A stretch of DNA of 12,097 nt from an uncultured Bacilli bacterium (GTDB lineage Bacteria; Bacillota_I; Bacilli_A; RF39; UBA660), in contig CANUCD010000023.1 of NCBI GenBank assembly GCA_947856335.1, positions 1 through 12,097 on the forward strand, in the 5' to 3' direction. Numbering within the stretch: the first letter of the stretch is position 1; each line of letters opens with the position of its first letter. This document shows, in pieces, positions 1 through 7,102 of this stretch. The translations under genes were made by a program, and so were the position numbers. Under the pieces are notes generated by a model. It saw nothing but the letters and a program-made list of their open reading frames with translations. It made no database searches and had not been told where the DNA came from.

Positions 1-319
1 ACTGGTCCATACATATTATATACATATTTAAGAATGAATAAATTTTTCTCATAAATACTTGTTTTCTAAGATTAGAAGGTAAGTTAGTTTTATAAGCAAC
101 CATACTATACATGATACCTCTTTCAACAATTTTATTAACAATAGTGTTTTTTAACTCTGGATTGTTAATAATTTCGGCATATAAAGCACGATTTCTTTGT
201 TCTCTTGGTTTGTCTAAATCTACCTCTGCTAATAAAGATGGATAGATAAGACCATCAACATAACCCTTTACTTCTTTTACGTATTCATTCAAATCTTGTG
301 GTAACATACCAAAATTCAT
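1..319 (-). CDS. Unrecognised protein, N-terminal part (runs off the window)
   Basis: An open frame of 106 codons starts at ATG 319 and continues past the left edge with no stop. The protein begins MNFGMLPQDLNEYVKEVKGY and continues with charged, probably helical sequence, for example residues DKPREQRNRALYAEI and NTIVNKIVERG. I see no signal peptide, membrane segment or known motif in the visible part, so it looks cytoplasmic and soluble. The start is set by a GGGGGA ribosome binding site six bases upstream and by a strong promoter at 350-378 lying just after the pheT stop. It is therefore probably transcribed on its own as well as by read-through from the pheS-pheT operon, since no terminator hairpin is visible after pheT. 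I do not recognise the family. Coding status is likely because of the start signals and the clean frame. Confidence 0.75.
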   Translation of the reverse strand, partial: MNFGMLPQDLNEYVKEVKGYVDGLIYPSLLAEVDLDKPREQRNRALYAEIINNPELKNTIVNKIVERGIMYSMVAYKTNLPSNLRKQVFMRKIYSFLNMYIICMDQ

Positions 320-349
320 TTTAAATCCCCCTTTCAAAAGATGTTTACT

Positions 350-378
350 ATATTAACATATTTTTTGTGGATTGTCAA
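350..378 (-). promoter_or_regulatory. Sigma-A type promoter for the gene at 1-319
   Basis: On the minus strand a perfect -35 TTGACA (378-373) is followed by exactly 17 bases and a -10 TAATAT (355-350), preceded by TGT, which gives a TGn extended -10. The ribosome binding site and ATG of the next gene lie 15-30 bases downstream. The promoter begins only about 10 bases after the pheT stop codon. Confidence 0.75.
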
Positions 379-386
379 ATTTTTGT

Positions 387-2711
387 TTATTCTATTATTT
401 TTAAGTCATTTTCTTTTAAGTGTTTAATAAATCTTTCTTGGAATGTTTGTAAATCTTTTTGTTCTAGAGTTTTATAATCACTTCCTAGAGTATAACGCAC
501 AGTATATTTGTTTTCGTATACTTCTAATAATTGATAATTCTTTATTAGTTTACTTAAAAAAGTTTTTAATACTTCTTCTAAATCTTTATATTTTTTATTT
601 TCTAGAATAATTGTATAATCTAGTACTACCTCTGGATATTTGCTTATTTCTTTAGCAAGCATTTTTTCTTTATTTAATTTACAATATAAGTCAAAATCAA
701 TATCAATAGTTACAATAGCTTTTTTCTTGCTTAATTTATTAGTACAGTTTTTATTTAAAACGTTTAATGTTCCTATTTTTATATCATCAATATAGATTAG
801 TTTACCGAGATTTTCATCATAATAAGTATATTCGTTTATATTATCTGTTAATATTGCTTTTTTGTTTTTTAATACTTTAAATAAATAACTAATAATATCT
901 TTAGCTTCATAATAAATGTTTGCTAAATGTTGTTCTGTATCTGTTAAAATAATACTTAATACACGTTTGTTTTCATTATTCTTAATAATTGTAGCTATTT
1001 CAAATATTTTAAACTTATCCATATTCTTAAAGTTTTCACTTACAATATTCATAAGAGATAAACTTAAATCGTCTCTTAATATATTATTTGCCTCTTTGCC
1101 AAGTAGTTTAACATTTTCTTTCGTAATATTTAGTTTCTTTAAAGTTTCGGTGTCATACCAAATATAGCTATTAACTTCATGCATATTATATTTAGTAGCA
1201 AGCAGTCTTTTTACTTTATATTCCTCATTATAAATAGTTTCGTGTTCTTTGATAGTTAAATCAAGTTGTAGGGGTTTAGGAGTAAAGTTTTCTAGGCCAT
1301 AGATTCTAGCTATTTCTTCTATGATATCTTCTTTTATTTTAATATCTTTAGTTGCTCTAAAAGTAGGTACAGTTATATCATAATAATCTTTTTTTACAGC
1401 TACTTTAAAACCTAATTTTTCTAAAATGTTTGTTACTACTTCATCTTCTAGATTTTTACCCATATAAATAGATAAAGTTTTTTTGTCTAGAATGATTTGT
1501 GATTCTTTTAAAGGCTTTTTATATATATCTGTTAGATTAGATGCTATTTTCATATCAGGGTTTTCTTTTTCTAATAAGTAAGCTAAACGTTTGATGGCAA
1601 TATCAGTCATATTAGGGTCTAAACTTTTTTCATAACGAGCTGATGCTTCGGTTCTTAGTCCTAAACTTGTTGCACATCTTCTAATAGATGCAGCATTAAA
1701 ACAGGCACTTTCTAGAAAAATACTGGTTGTATCAGGAAGAATTTCACTATCTAAACCACCCATGACGCCAGCAATACCAAAGTATTTATCGCCATTTTTA
1801 ATCATGAGCATTTCGCTTGTTAAATTTCTTGTTACGCCATCAAGAGTTGTATAAGTATCATTATCATTAGCAAGTCCTACTTCAATATTTTTTACTACTC
1901 TAGCATCAAAGGCATGCATAGGTTGTCCTAGTTCCATCATTAAATAGTTAGTTAAATCAACTATTAAAGAAATAGAACGCATACCAACATAATATAAGAA
2001 TATTTGCATATCTAAAGGGGTTTCATTATTCTTGATATTTTCTATTTTTAAACCTGAATAACGCATACATAGATTTTCATCTTTAATTTTAATATCTAAG
2101 TCTTCTAAATTATTAGGAATTTCTTTTATTTCTAGTGGTAATAATTCGTGATTAGTTATAGCACATATTTCTCTTGCTATACCATAGTGACCCCATAAAT
2201 CTGGTCTATTTGTTAGAGATTTATTATCTATTTCAACAATGATATCATCAATGGGCAAATATTCTTTTATATCTTTACCAACTATATAGTTATTAGGTAG
2301 TTCAATTATACCATCATGATTATCACTAATACCTAATTCTTTACCACTACAACACATTCCATTTGATAAAATTCCTCTTAGAGGTCTTGATTTAATTTCT
2401 ATATTATCAATGTGTCCTCCAACTTTAATATAAGCTGTTTTTAAGCCAACACGGACATTGGGAGCTCCACAGACAACTTGGATATCTTCTTCTTCGCCAT
2501 AATTTACTTTTAAAACGTGCATGTGATCACTATTAGGATGTGGAATACATTCTTTTATTTCTGCTACTACTACATTATCAAATGTATTACCTTTTTTGAT
2601 GACATTTTCTACTTCTGCTGTTCTAAGAGTAAATGTATTCCAAATATTTTCCCAATCAATATCCTCACTATTTTTAATATAAGTTTTTAATTTATTACAT
2701 GATATTAACAT
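387..2711 (-). CDS. pheT: Phenylalanine--tRNA ligase beta subunit
   Basis: Beta subunit of the cytoplasmic (alpha-beta)2 enzyme that charges tRNA-Phe. At 774 residues it is close to the usual bacterial length of about 800. Visible domains in order: an OB-fold tRNA-binding domain at about residues 43-150 (VVVAEIKECIPHPNSDH, then QVVCGAPNVRVG and the SRPLRGILSNGM segment); the B3/B4 editing region beginning near 160 (NKSLTNRPDLWGHYGIAREI); a GIAGVMGG segment and the SIRRCATSLGLRTEASARYE stretch typical of PheT; the synthetase-like core; and a C-terminal ferredoxin-fold anticodon-binding domain over about the last 100 residues (ISKYPEVVLDYTIIL). ATG 2711 has an AGAAGG ribosome binding site six bases upstream. 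It is the last gene of the pheS operon, 18 bp after an inserted membrane-protein gene, and should be under the same T-box control. Family assignment is secure. Confidence 0.97.
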   Translation of the reverse strand: MLISCNKLKTYIKNSEDIDWENIWNTFTLRTAEVENVIKKGNTFDNVVVAEIKECIPHPNSDHMHVLKVNYGEEEDIQVVCGAPNVRVGLKTAYIKVGGHIDNIEIKSRPLRGILSNGMCCSGKELGISDNHDGIIELPNNYIVGKDIKEYLPIDDIIVEIDNKSLTNRPDLWGHYGIAREICAITNHELLPLEIKEIPNNLEDLDIKIKDENLCMRYSGLKIENIKNNETPLDMQIFLYYVGMRSISLIVDLTNYLMMELGQPMHAFDARVVKNIEVGLANDNDTYTTLDGVTRNLTSEMLMIKNGDKYFGIAGVMGGLDSEILPDTTSIFLESACFNAASIRRCATSLGLRTEASARYEKSLDPNMTDIAIKRLAYLLEKENPDMKIASNLTDIYKKPLKESQIILDKKTLSIYMGKNLEDEVVTNILEKLGFKVAVKKDYYDITVPTFRATKDIKIKEDIIEEIARIYGLENFTPKPLQLDLTIKEHETIYNEEYKVKRLLATKYNMHEVNSYIWYDTETLKKLNITKENVKLLGKEANNILRDDLSLSLMNIVSENFKNMDKFKIFEIATIIKNNENKRVLSIILTDTEQHLANIYYEAKDIISYLFKVLKNKKAILTDNINEYTYYDENLGKLIYIDDIKIGTLNVLNKNCTNKLSKKKAIVTIDIDFDLYCKLNKEKMLAKEISKYPEVVLDYTIILENKKYKDLEEVLKTFLSKLIKNYQLLEVYENKYTVRYTLGSDYKTLEQKDLQTFQERFIKHLKENDLKIIE

Positions 2712-2729
2712 AATATACCTTCTTTCTAA

Positions 2730-3185
2730 TTATTTAAAATAAATTGAACAATTTAAATTTTCTTGTTTTATACTATTTGCATCTATAAAACTACAATTTG
2801 TATAATCGCTATTACAATTAGTTGCAGTAGCACAGTAATTACAACCTACATCATTATTAAATCTGCCCAGGGATTCAATAAATTTAAATATACCTAAATA
2901 TATTATTACAATGACAATTGACATTATAATTGTAAGTTTTGTGGCTTTTATATGTGTCTTTTTACTAATAATTAAATAGACTAATTCATACATAACAAGA
3001 GGAATTATATACCATAATAGTACGGAAATCATATCTAATCCACCGTATCCTCCTAAACATATAGAATTTTTAATATAACATTTAGAACACTGAAAAATAG
3101 AATTATCAAACAATATAATAATGAATATAAATACTAATATATAAATAGTAATTCGTATTCCAATTAACTTTAGATATTCTCTCAT
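2730..3185 (-). CDS. Cysteine-rich three-pass membrane protein between pheS and pheT
   Basis: A 151-residue protein of no family I recognise. Three membrane segments are visible at about residues 10-28, 53-73 and 83-105. Positive charges near the N-terminus and in the 75-83 loop (SKKTHIKATK) put these parts inside, so the 30-52 loop and the 46-residue tail face outside. All eight cysteines (33, 36, 43, 115, 118, 124, 131, 146) fall in those outside parts, an even number that suits disulfides. The last four have the spacing C-x5-C-x6-C-x14-C, identical to the pilin-like protein at 7904-8167, and flanking residues agree too (NC-S-aromatic, then CS-x-Y). The gene has a TAAGG ribosome binding site and gaps of 7 bp after pheS and 18 bp before pheT, so it is cotranscribed with them and probably co-regulated by the T-box. 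Its role is unknown; a link to the pilus-like proteins is inference. Confidence 0.85.
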   Translation of the reverse strand: MREYLKLIGIRITIYILVFIFIIILFDNSIFQCSKCYIKNSICLGGYGGLDMISVLLWYIIPLVMYELVYLIISKKTHIKATKLTIIMSIVIVIIYLGIFKFIESLGRFNNDVGCNYCATATNCNSDYTNCSFIDANSIKQENLNCSIYFK

Positions 3186-3192
3186 AATTACC

Positions 3193-4200
3193 TTATTCTA
3201 TATTAAATTCACTTAAATAACGAATATCGCCACTATTTAAGACTCTTATATCATTTATTTTATATTTCATCATTGCAAGTCTTGTTAACCCAAATCCAAA
3301 AGCAAAGCCAGTATATTCATCAGGATTTATTCCTCCTGCACGTAAGACACTCGGATGAACCATACCACTTCCAACCATTTCTATCCAACCACTATTTTTA
3401 CAAGTAGGGCATCCTTTTCCTCCACAAATTAAACAAGACATATCCATTTCATAACTAGGTTCTGTAAATGGGAAAAAGCCTGGACGTAGACGAACTTTCA
3501 CATCTTCATGAAATATCTCTTTAAGTAAGTTTTGCATTACATATAAAAGATTTTCAATTGTAACGCCTTTATCTATTACCATTCCCTCAATTTGAAAGAA
3601 TGTGTTTTCATGGTTAGCATCTAAATCTTCATTTCTAAATACTCTACCAGGGGAACAAATACGTAAGGGAGCTTTAAAATTCTCCATTGCATGAATTTGA
3701 TTATCGCTTGTTTGGGTACGTAGAAGCATACCATTATCTAAAAAGTAAGTATCTTGCATATCTCTTGCTGGATGGTCTTTGGGAACATTTAATGCTTCAA
3801 AATTATAATATTCTGATTCCATTTCTGGACCACTTACTACTGTAAAACCCATTCTCTTTAAAATGTCTGTTATTTCATGAGCAATAATTGTGACAGGATG
3901 TAAAGAACCATTTTCTACTTCAAAATGAATGCTGTCATCAAAAGTGATATTACTTTTATTTTCTAGTTCTTCTAAGCGAAGTGCTACTAGATTTTCCATT
4001 TCTTTTTTAGTATTATTTATTAGACTACCGTATTTTTTCTTATCTTCTATACTCATATCTTTAAGACTTGATAAGATGTTTGCTATTTCACTTTTTTTAC
4101 CTACATATTCTGATTTGATATTTAAAATGTCTGCTTCTTTTTTTGCCTCACTTAATTTTTCTTTTAACTCTTCTTTTAAACTATTTAATTTTTCTTCCAT
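3193..4200 (-). CDS. pheS: Phenylalanine--tRNA ligase alpha subunit
   Basis: Catalytic subunit of phenylalanyl-tRNA synthetase, 335 residues, normal for the family. An N-terminal charged coiled-coil arm (about residues 1-85) is followed by the class II core: motif 2 around residues 185-206 (GRVFRNEDLDANHENTFFQI), a Phe-pocket region (FFPFTEPSYEMDM, 242-254), and motif 3 near 298-312 (GFAFGFGLTRLAMMK). Between them lies a likely zinc knuckle with cysteines 256, 259, 264 and 267, seen in other Firmicute PheS proteins. The start chosen is ATG 4200, which has a perfect AAAGGAGG site seven bases upstream. A longer frame to 4266 would be translated from inside the T-box antiterminator and is rejected. 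It is first in the pheS, membrane protein, pheT operon and is controlled by the T-box at 4217-4430. Confidence 0.97.
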   Translation of the reverse strand: MEEKLNSLKEELKEKLSEAKKEADILNIKSEYVGKKSEIANILSSLKDMSIEDKKKYGSLINNTKKEMENLVALRLEELENKSNITFDDSIHFEVENGSLHPVTIIAHEITDILKRMGFTVVSGPEMESEYYNFEALNVPKDHPARDMQDTYFLDNGMLLRTQTSDNQIHAMENFKAPLRICSPGRVFRNEDLDANHENTFFQIEGMVIDKGVTIENLLYVMQNLLKEIFHEDVKVRLRPGFFPFTEPSYEMDMSCLICGGKGCPTCKNSGWIEMVGSGMVHPSVLRAGGINPDEYTGFAFGFGLTRLAMMKYKINDIRVLNSGDIRYLSEFNIE

Positions 4201-4216
4201 AATAATTCCTCCTTTA

Positions 4217-4275
4217 AATAAAAAAAGTCTAGAACATTGGGACGCATTAAGCGTGGTACCACCCAATTTCTAGAC
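4217..4275 (-). terminator. T-box regulated intrinsic terminator before pheS
   Basis: On the minus strand the 5' arm GTCTAGAAATTGGG (4275-4262) pairs with CCCAATGTTCTAGAC (4241-4227), with a smaller ACGC/GCGT helix inside, and a run of seven T follows at once. The 5' arm contains the T-box sequence, so the terminator and antiterminator exclude each other. The hairpin ends just upstream of the pheS ribosome binding site at 4208-4215. Confidence 0.9.
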
Positions 4276-4430
4276 TGCTCTAGCACTCTTTTCGTTTATA
4301 GCACGACATACTCTTAAAACTCCTAAGTTTGAAATTCATACTTTCTTTATCTAAAAGTAATTACAGCCTATGTTACTTTTTCTCTTGGGAAGAACTGAAA
4401 GTACTACTTGAAAACTTAATCAACGTTTAT
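4217..4430 (-). promoter_or_regulatory. T-box riboswitch specific for tRNA-Phe
   Basis: The leader RNA has the parts of a T-box that senses uncharged tRNA-Phe. Stem I can be drawn as AAGTTT (4417-4412) with AAACTT (4330-4325) and TACTTTC (4403-4397) with GAAAGTA (4345-4339). The internal loop between these helices holds the conserved AGTA (4408-4405) on one side and GAA followed by specifier TTC (4333-4331) and a purine on the other. An apical hairpin AAAAGTAA/TTACTTTT (4380-4373, 4360-4353) caps the stem. A hairpin CTAGA/TCTAG (4283-4270) could be stem III. The T-box GGGTGGTACCAC is at 4263-4252; its TGGT matches the ACCA end expected for tRNA-Phe. One reading frame shift would make the specifier TTT, also Phe. 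High uncharged tRNA-Phe should open expression of pheS, the membrane protein and pheT. Confidence 0.92.
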
Positions 4431-4436
4431 GAAATA

Positions 4437-4465
4437 ATTTTAGCACTATCTTTCTTAAAATTCAA
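4437..4465 (-). promoter_or_regulatory. Promoter of the T-box pheS-pheT operon
   Basis: Minus-strand -35 TTGAAT (4465-4460), a 17-base spacer, and -10 TAAAAT (4442-4437) preceded by TGC, an extended -10. The predicted start near 4430 is about ten bases before the first helix of T-box stem I, as expected for a T-box leader. Confidence 0.7.
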
Positions 4466-4524
4466 TTGTTTTTTTATTATCTATTAAATAGTATGATATT
4501 TTTAATATATTTTTCTATTCTTTA

Positions 4525-4842
4525 CTAGTGTTTTTTCTTCTCCTTGATGAATGAAGTCATTATATTCTAATCAGTAAATATATCTATATATCTAATACCT
4601 GTTTTTTTAGATAAAACATATCGAATATTATTTTCTAAGAAATATTTACCTAAGTCATAATCTATAAATATAAAAATTTAGCTATCTATGCAATTTTTGC
4701 TTGACAAAATAAATCTTTTGTTGTAATATACATTCTCGAACATTTAGTTTGTTTGAATATTCTTTTCCATTCTTTGATATACTTCCTTTACTTAACTAAT
4801 ATCAAATTCTACTAATTCAAACAATAAATGTTTTTTAATTTG
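4525..4842 (-). pseudogene. Possible decayed reading frame (several in-frame stops)
   Basis: One minus-strand frame from about 4842 to the TAG at 4527-4525 (about 105 codons) reads like a degraded soluble protein interrupted by four stops. Segments in the same frame include HLLFELVEFDIS, VKEVYQRMEKNIQTN, MFENVYYNKRFILSSKNC and IDYDLGKYFLENNIRYVLSK, with the stops (TAA, TAA, TAA, TAG) between them. Each stop is one change from a Glu, Gln or Lys codon. A second frame has eleven stops over the same stretch, near what AT-rich random sequence would give. There is no ribosome binding site or start codon in the frame; it begins next to the terminator at 4845-4866. I cannot name the family. It could be chance in AT-rich DNA, so confidence is low to moderate. 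Apart from this and the T-box leader, I see nothing else in the long gap 4276-4865. Confidence 0.4.
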
Positions 4843-4844
4843 CT

Positions 4845-4866
4845 AAAAAGCCCATAGAGGCTTTTT
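4845..4866 (-). terminator. Intrinsic terminator after the 221-residue exported protein gene
   Basis: AAAAAGCC (4866-4859 on the minus strand) pairs with GGCTTTTT (4852-4845) across a six-base loop. The hairpin begins within the TAA stop codon of the gene at 4866-5531. The stem is flanked by A and T runs on both sides, so it could also work in the other direction. Confidence 0.75.
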
Positions 4867-5531
4867 TATTTATATGTATTTACTAATTCTTTTGTGGCTT
4901 TATCCTTATTTATTTTATATACATATTCTTCAATCATATCTTCCGTTTTTTCAAATACATAAATATTATTATCACTTATTCTTGCTAAAGATGTTGTTTC
5001 TTCATCATTTATATTTAAAGTTATGTTACTATCATAAGTTAATATGTGTTCTAAAATTATTTTTCTATCTTCATTCCAAACAAAATATTCACTTTTTTCA
5101 TGGTCTATATTTGAATTAACTTCTACTAATAAATAGTTTGTATCAGTATTTATTATATATATATTACTTTCACTAATTAGCAAATTATTTTCTTCTTCAT
5201 TAAAGATATCCTCTATTTGGGTATCTTTTATATTTTCTGCTAATAATTGATTTAATATTTTAAAACCATCTAAATATAAAGTTAGTTCAATATTTTTTTC
5301 TTCAAAGTTAACATGATAGTTACATTTTAGTTTGTGTCTTTTACCATTTAATTCAATATTATATGTTTCATTTAATTCGTTTTCTGTTCTATTACTTGTA
5401 GCTTTTTCTACACTTTTTATTTTCTTTATGATTTGGTCTTTTTTAATATCTTGATTCATTAAAGTATAAGCAGTAAAGAAAACTAGAGTAAAAGAAAATA
5501 AAATTAAAAATAAGACACAAACTTTTTTCAT
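4866..5531 (-). CDS. Unrecognised exported protein with an N-terminal membrane anchor
   Basis: A 221-residue protein that begins MKKVCVLFLILFSFTLVFF: a short positive N-terminus and one hydrophobic segment at about residues 4-25, an uncleaved anchor or a signal peptide. Cys5 is too early and in the wrong setting for a lipobox. The remainder is hydrophilic, acidic and Asn-rich, with alternating beta-like stretches (YNIELNGKRHKLKCNYHV, NIELTLYLDGF, SNIYIINTDTNYLLVEV), suggesting a beta-rich domain outside the cell. I do not recognise the family. The start ATG 5531 has a GAGGAAG ribosome binding site and an extended -10 promoter close upstream, and terminators bound the gene on both sides, so it is monocistronic. 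It follows the pilus-like operon on the same strand and is also extracytoplasmic; a functional link is possible but unsupported. Confidence 0.85.
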   Translation of the reverse strand: MKKVCVLFLILFSFTLVFFTAYTLMNQDIKKDQIIKKIKSVEKATSNRTENELNETYNIELNGKRHKLKCNYHVNFEEKNIELTLYLDGFKILNQLLAENIKDTQIEDIFNEEENNLLISESNIYIINTDTNYLLVEVNSNIDHEKSEYFVWNEDRKIILEHILTYDSNITLNINDEETTSLARISDNNIYVFEKTEDMIEEYVYKINKDKATKELVNTYK

Positions 5532-5552
5532 ATATCTTCCTCGCTTTTTAAT

Positions 5553-5561
5553 ATTATATCA
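5553..5561 (-). promoter_or_regulatory. Extended -10 promoter of the 221-residue exported protein gene
   Basis: Minus-strand TGATATAAT: a consensus -10 TATAAT (5558-5553) with the TGn extension. No good -35 lies 16-18 bases upstream (TTTTAA at best), as is common for extended -10 promoters. The predicted start is near 5546, giving a leader of about 15 bases that still includes the ribosome binding site. Confidence 0.6.
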
Positions 5562-5576
5562 GTCTAAAAGCTTTTT

Positions 5577-5606
5577 TAAAACAAAAAAGTTACATTTACT
5601 GTAACT
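5577..5606 (-). terminator. Intrinsic terminator of the pilus-like operon
   Basis: AGTTACA (5606-5600) pairs with TGTAACT (5594-5588) over a five-base loop and is followed by TTTTTTGTTTT on the minus strand. The stem overlaps the TAG stop codon (5607-5605) of the CpaE/TadZ-like gene, marking the end of the five-gene operon. Confidence 0.8.
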
Positions 5607-6600
5607 ATTTGAAAATATTAAACAATTTAGCTTTTCCTGAACTACTATTATTAAGTCTTGAGAAACCAAGAGATACTAGAAAATCGTCTAATATTTGTTC
5701 ATGTTCTTTTTTATCATCTAAATAAGGAATATTAAAAAACACTTTACTATTTGATTCATGTTCAAAGTCGTTGATGTCTCTTGCTGTTAATACACTTTTA
5801 TTTAAAACAATCTTTTTATCTTTTAGTTTTTCAAATGCTTCTCTATCTTGACGTATTAGTTTATTTAGTTTAATTAGACCTGGTTCAATTAAATAAATAA
5901 TATCATTGCATAAATTTCCTTGTGGAGTATCATTTAAGTCAATAAGTATTACTTCAGCATCAGGGTTATTTGCTATATTATAAGATAAATCAAGTGTTGT
6001 TGTTGATTTTAAGGATTTATCATTAAAGTATTTAAAGTCTTCTTTATCTACTTCAAGTGCAACAACATTATAGGCAACTTCTAAATGTTTTTTTAACATA
6101 TAAACAAGTGTAGTTGCTCCAGCATGAGCAGTAACATTTTTAAAACCTACAATACGTAGTCCCCCACTTCCTGTACCAGTAAAAGTATCATATTCTAGTA
6201 CTTTATCATCACTACTACCATTTAAGTTATGATATTGGGCTACATCTTTATATGAATTAGGGTTATCAATTAAAAACTTAATGGCATTGATATTTCTAGT
6301 AAAATTATATATACCCATTGATACTAAAGAAGAAAGATATCCTCCACTATTTACCATAGCTGAATCATCTAGTAGTAGTATTAACTTGCTTGGGTCAAAA
6401 TTTACAGATAATTTTTGAATATTTTTGATGTTTTGATATCCTTTTATAGCAGTAATATCAATAATCATTTTATTAAAATAAAAGTTAGTGAAAATATTCG
6501 CTAGTTCTTCTACCTCAAATTCGCCATTGATACTTTTTATGACATCAATATCTAGCGTTGCTAGCATATTTTGATATTTGTTTGATACTATAACATTCAT
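5605..6600 (-). CDS. CpaE/TadZ-like P-loop family protein (degenerate Walker A)
   Basis: A 331-residue protein with two regions. Residues 1 to about 110 look like a receiver-type alpha/beta domain lacking clear phospho-acceptor features. From about 148 comes a MinD/ParA-like domain: beta strand LRIVGF, then NVTAHAGATTLVYMLKKHL (155-173) in the Walker A position, and a Walker B-like VILIDLNDTPQGN (217-229). This receiver-like plus SIMIBI-ATPase layout is that of CpaE/TadZ, which position Tad/Flp pilus machines at the cell pole. The P-loop keeps GATT but has THAH-like residues where KGGxG is expected, so ATP hydrolysis is doubtful. ATG 6600 has an AGAGGG ribosome binding site five bases upstream. 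It is the last of five genes, 13 bp after a TadE-like gene, which supports the Tad assignment. Alternatives are a CpsD-type or other ParA-family protein; the subfamily is inferred. Confidence 0.72.
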   Translation of the reverse strand: MNVIVSNKYQNMLATLDIDVIKSINGEFEVEELANIFTNFYFNKMIIDITAIKGYQNIKNIQKLSVNFDPSKLILLLDDSAMVNSGGYLSSLVSMGIYNFTRNINAIKFLIDNPNSYKDVAQYHNLNGSSDDKVLEYDTFTGTGSGGLRIVGFKNVTAHAGATTLVYMLKKHLEVAYNVVALEVDKEDFKYFNDKSLKSTTTLDLSYNIANNPDAEVILIDLNDTPQGNLCNDIIYLIEPGLIKLNKLIRQDREAFEKLKDKKIVLNKSVLTARDINDFEHESNSKVFFNIPYLDDKKEHEQILDDFLVSLGFSRLNNSSSGKAKLFNIFK

Positions 6601-6613
6601 ATAATCCCTCTTT

Positions 6614-7102
6614 CTATCTGCCTATTTCATCTTGATATTTTTTATCATCTCTTGATTGAAAATTACTTGTTGTTCCTTTTATTGTAAAACTAGATGTGTC
6701 TCCTATTACAGGAAGATTGAATTTATAAAAAACTGTTATTTGATAATAATTACTTGTATTAGCGCCATTATATTTTTTGATACAATAATAATATTTCTCT
6801 TGTTCTTTAGCAGGTTCTAATTCATCAGAGTTTAAGTCTTTGGCACCATATACACCTGTTTCTTCGGTATCCTCTGGAACACATACACCAACAACATTAT
6901 AGCTTGTATATTTTAAGTAATTATTAACTAATTCTATTGATTCGCTATTTATTCCCTCATATTTTTCAACCATGTCTATTAGTTCGTTTTTAATTTTTAC
7001 AGTTCTAGAGTAGTTGATTGTTAAAATGATGAACCCAACAAATAATAAAATAAAGACAATCATAAGTTGTAGTAGCCATGTTCCTCCTATTGTATGTCTC
7101 AT
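6614..7102 (-). CDS. TadE-like pseudopilin (paralogue of the upstream gene)
   Basis: A 162-residue protein with a six-residue leader-like start (MRHTIG), a hydrophobic helix at about residues 9-30 (LLQLMIVFILLFVGFIILTI), the signature INYS followed by a KNE-containing helix, and a beta-rich C-terminal domain ending in YYQITVFYKFNLPVI and a ...F.IKGTT strand. This plan, with one N-terminal helix and a C-terminal V-x-V-x-Y...P strand, resembles TadE/TadF pseudopilins. It aligns along its length with the protein at 7099-7620 (shared GG at 6-7, INYS, KNE at 38-40, YYQ-V-FY-LPVI). Cysteines 74 and 107 would lie outside the cell and could pair. Start ATG 7102 overlaps the previous stop by four bases (ATGA), showing translational coupling; a GGGGTGA site lies upstream. 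The TadE assignment is by pattern only. Confidence 0.78.
   Translation of the reverse strand: MRHTIGGTWLLQLMIVFILLFVGFIILTINYSRTVKIKNELIDMVEKYEGINSESIELVNNYLKYTSYNVVGVCVPEDTEETGVYGAKDLNSDELEPAKEQEKYYYCIKKYNGANTSNYYQITVFYKFNLPVIGDTSSFTIKGTTSNFQSRDDKKYQDEIGR

Noticed and set aside
916..1167. Plus-strand open frame inside pheT
   Set aside because: Antisense shadow of a securely identified gene, Phe/Leu/Ile-rich, without a ribosome binding site.
4201..4266. Longer N-terminus for pheS starting MGGTTLNASQ
   Set aside because: This extension is translated from the T-box and terminator hairpin; the perfect AAAGGAGG site sits just before ATG 4200 and the standard PheS coiled coil begins there.
3929..4273. 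Plus-strand open frame over pheS and its leader
   Set aside because: Antisense to the PheS coiled coil and T-box; low-complexity Ser/Leu/Phe composition and no start signals.
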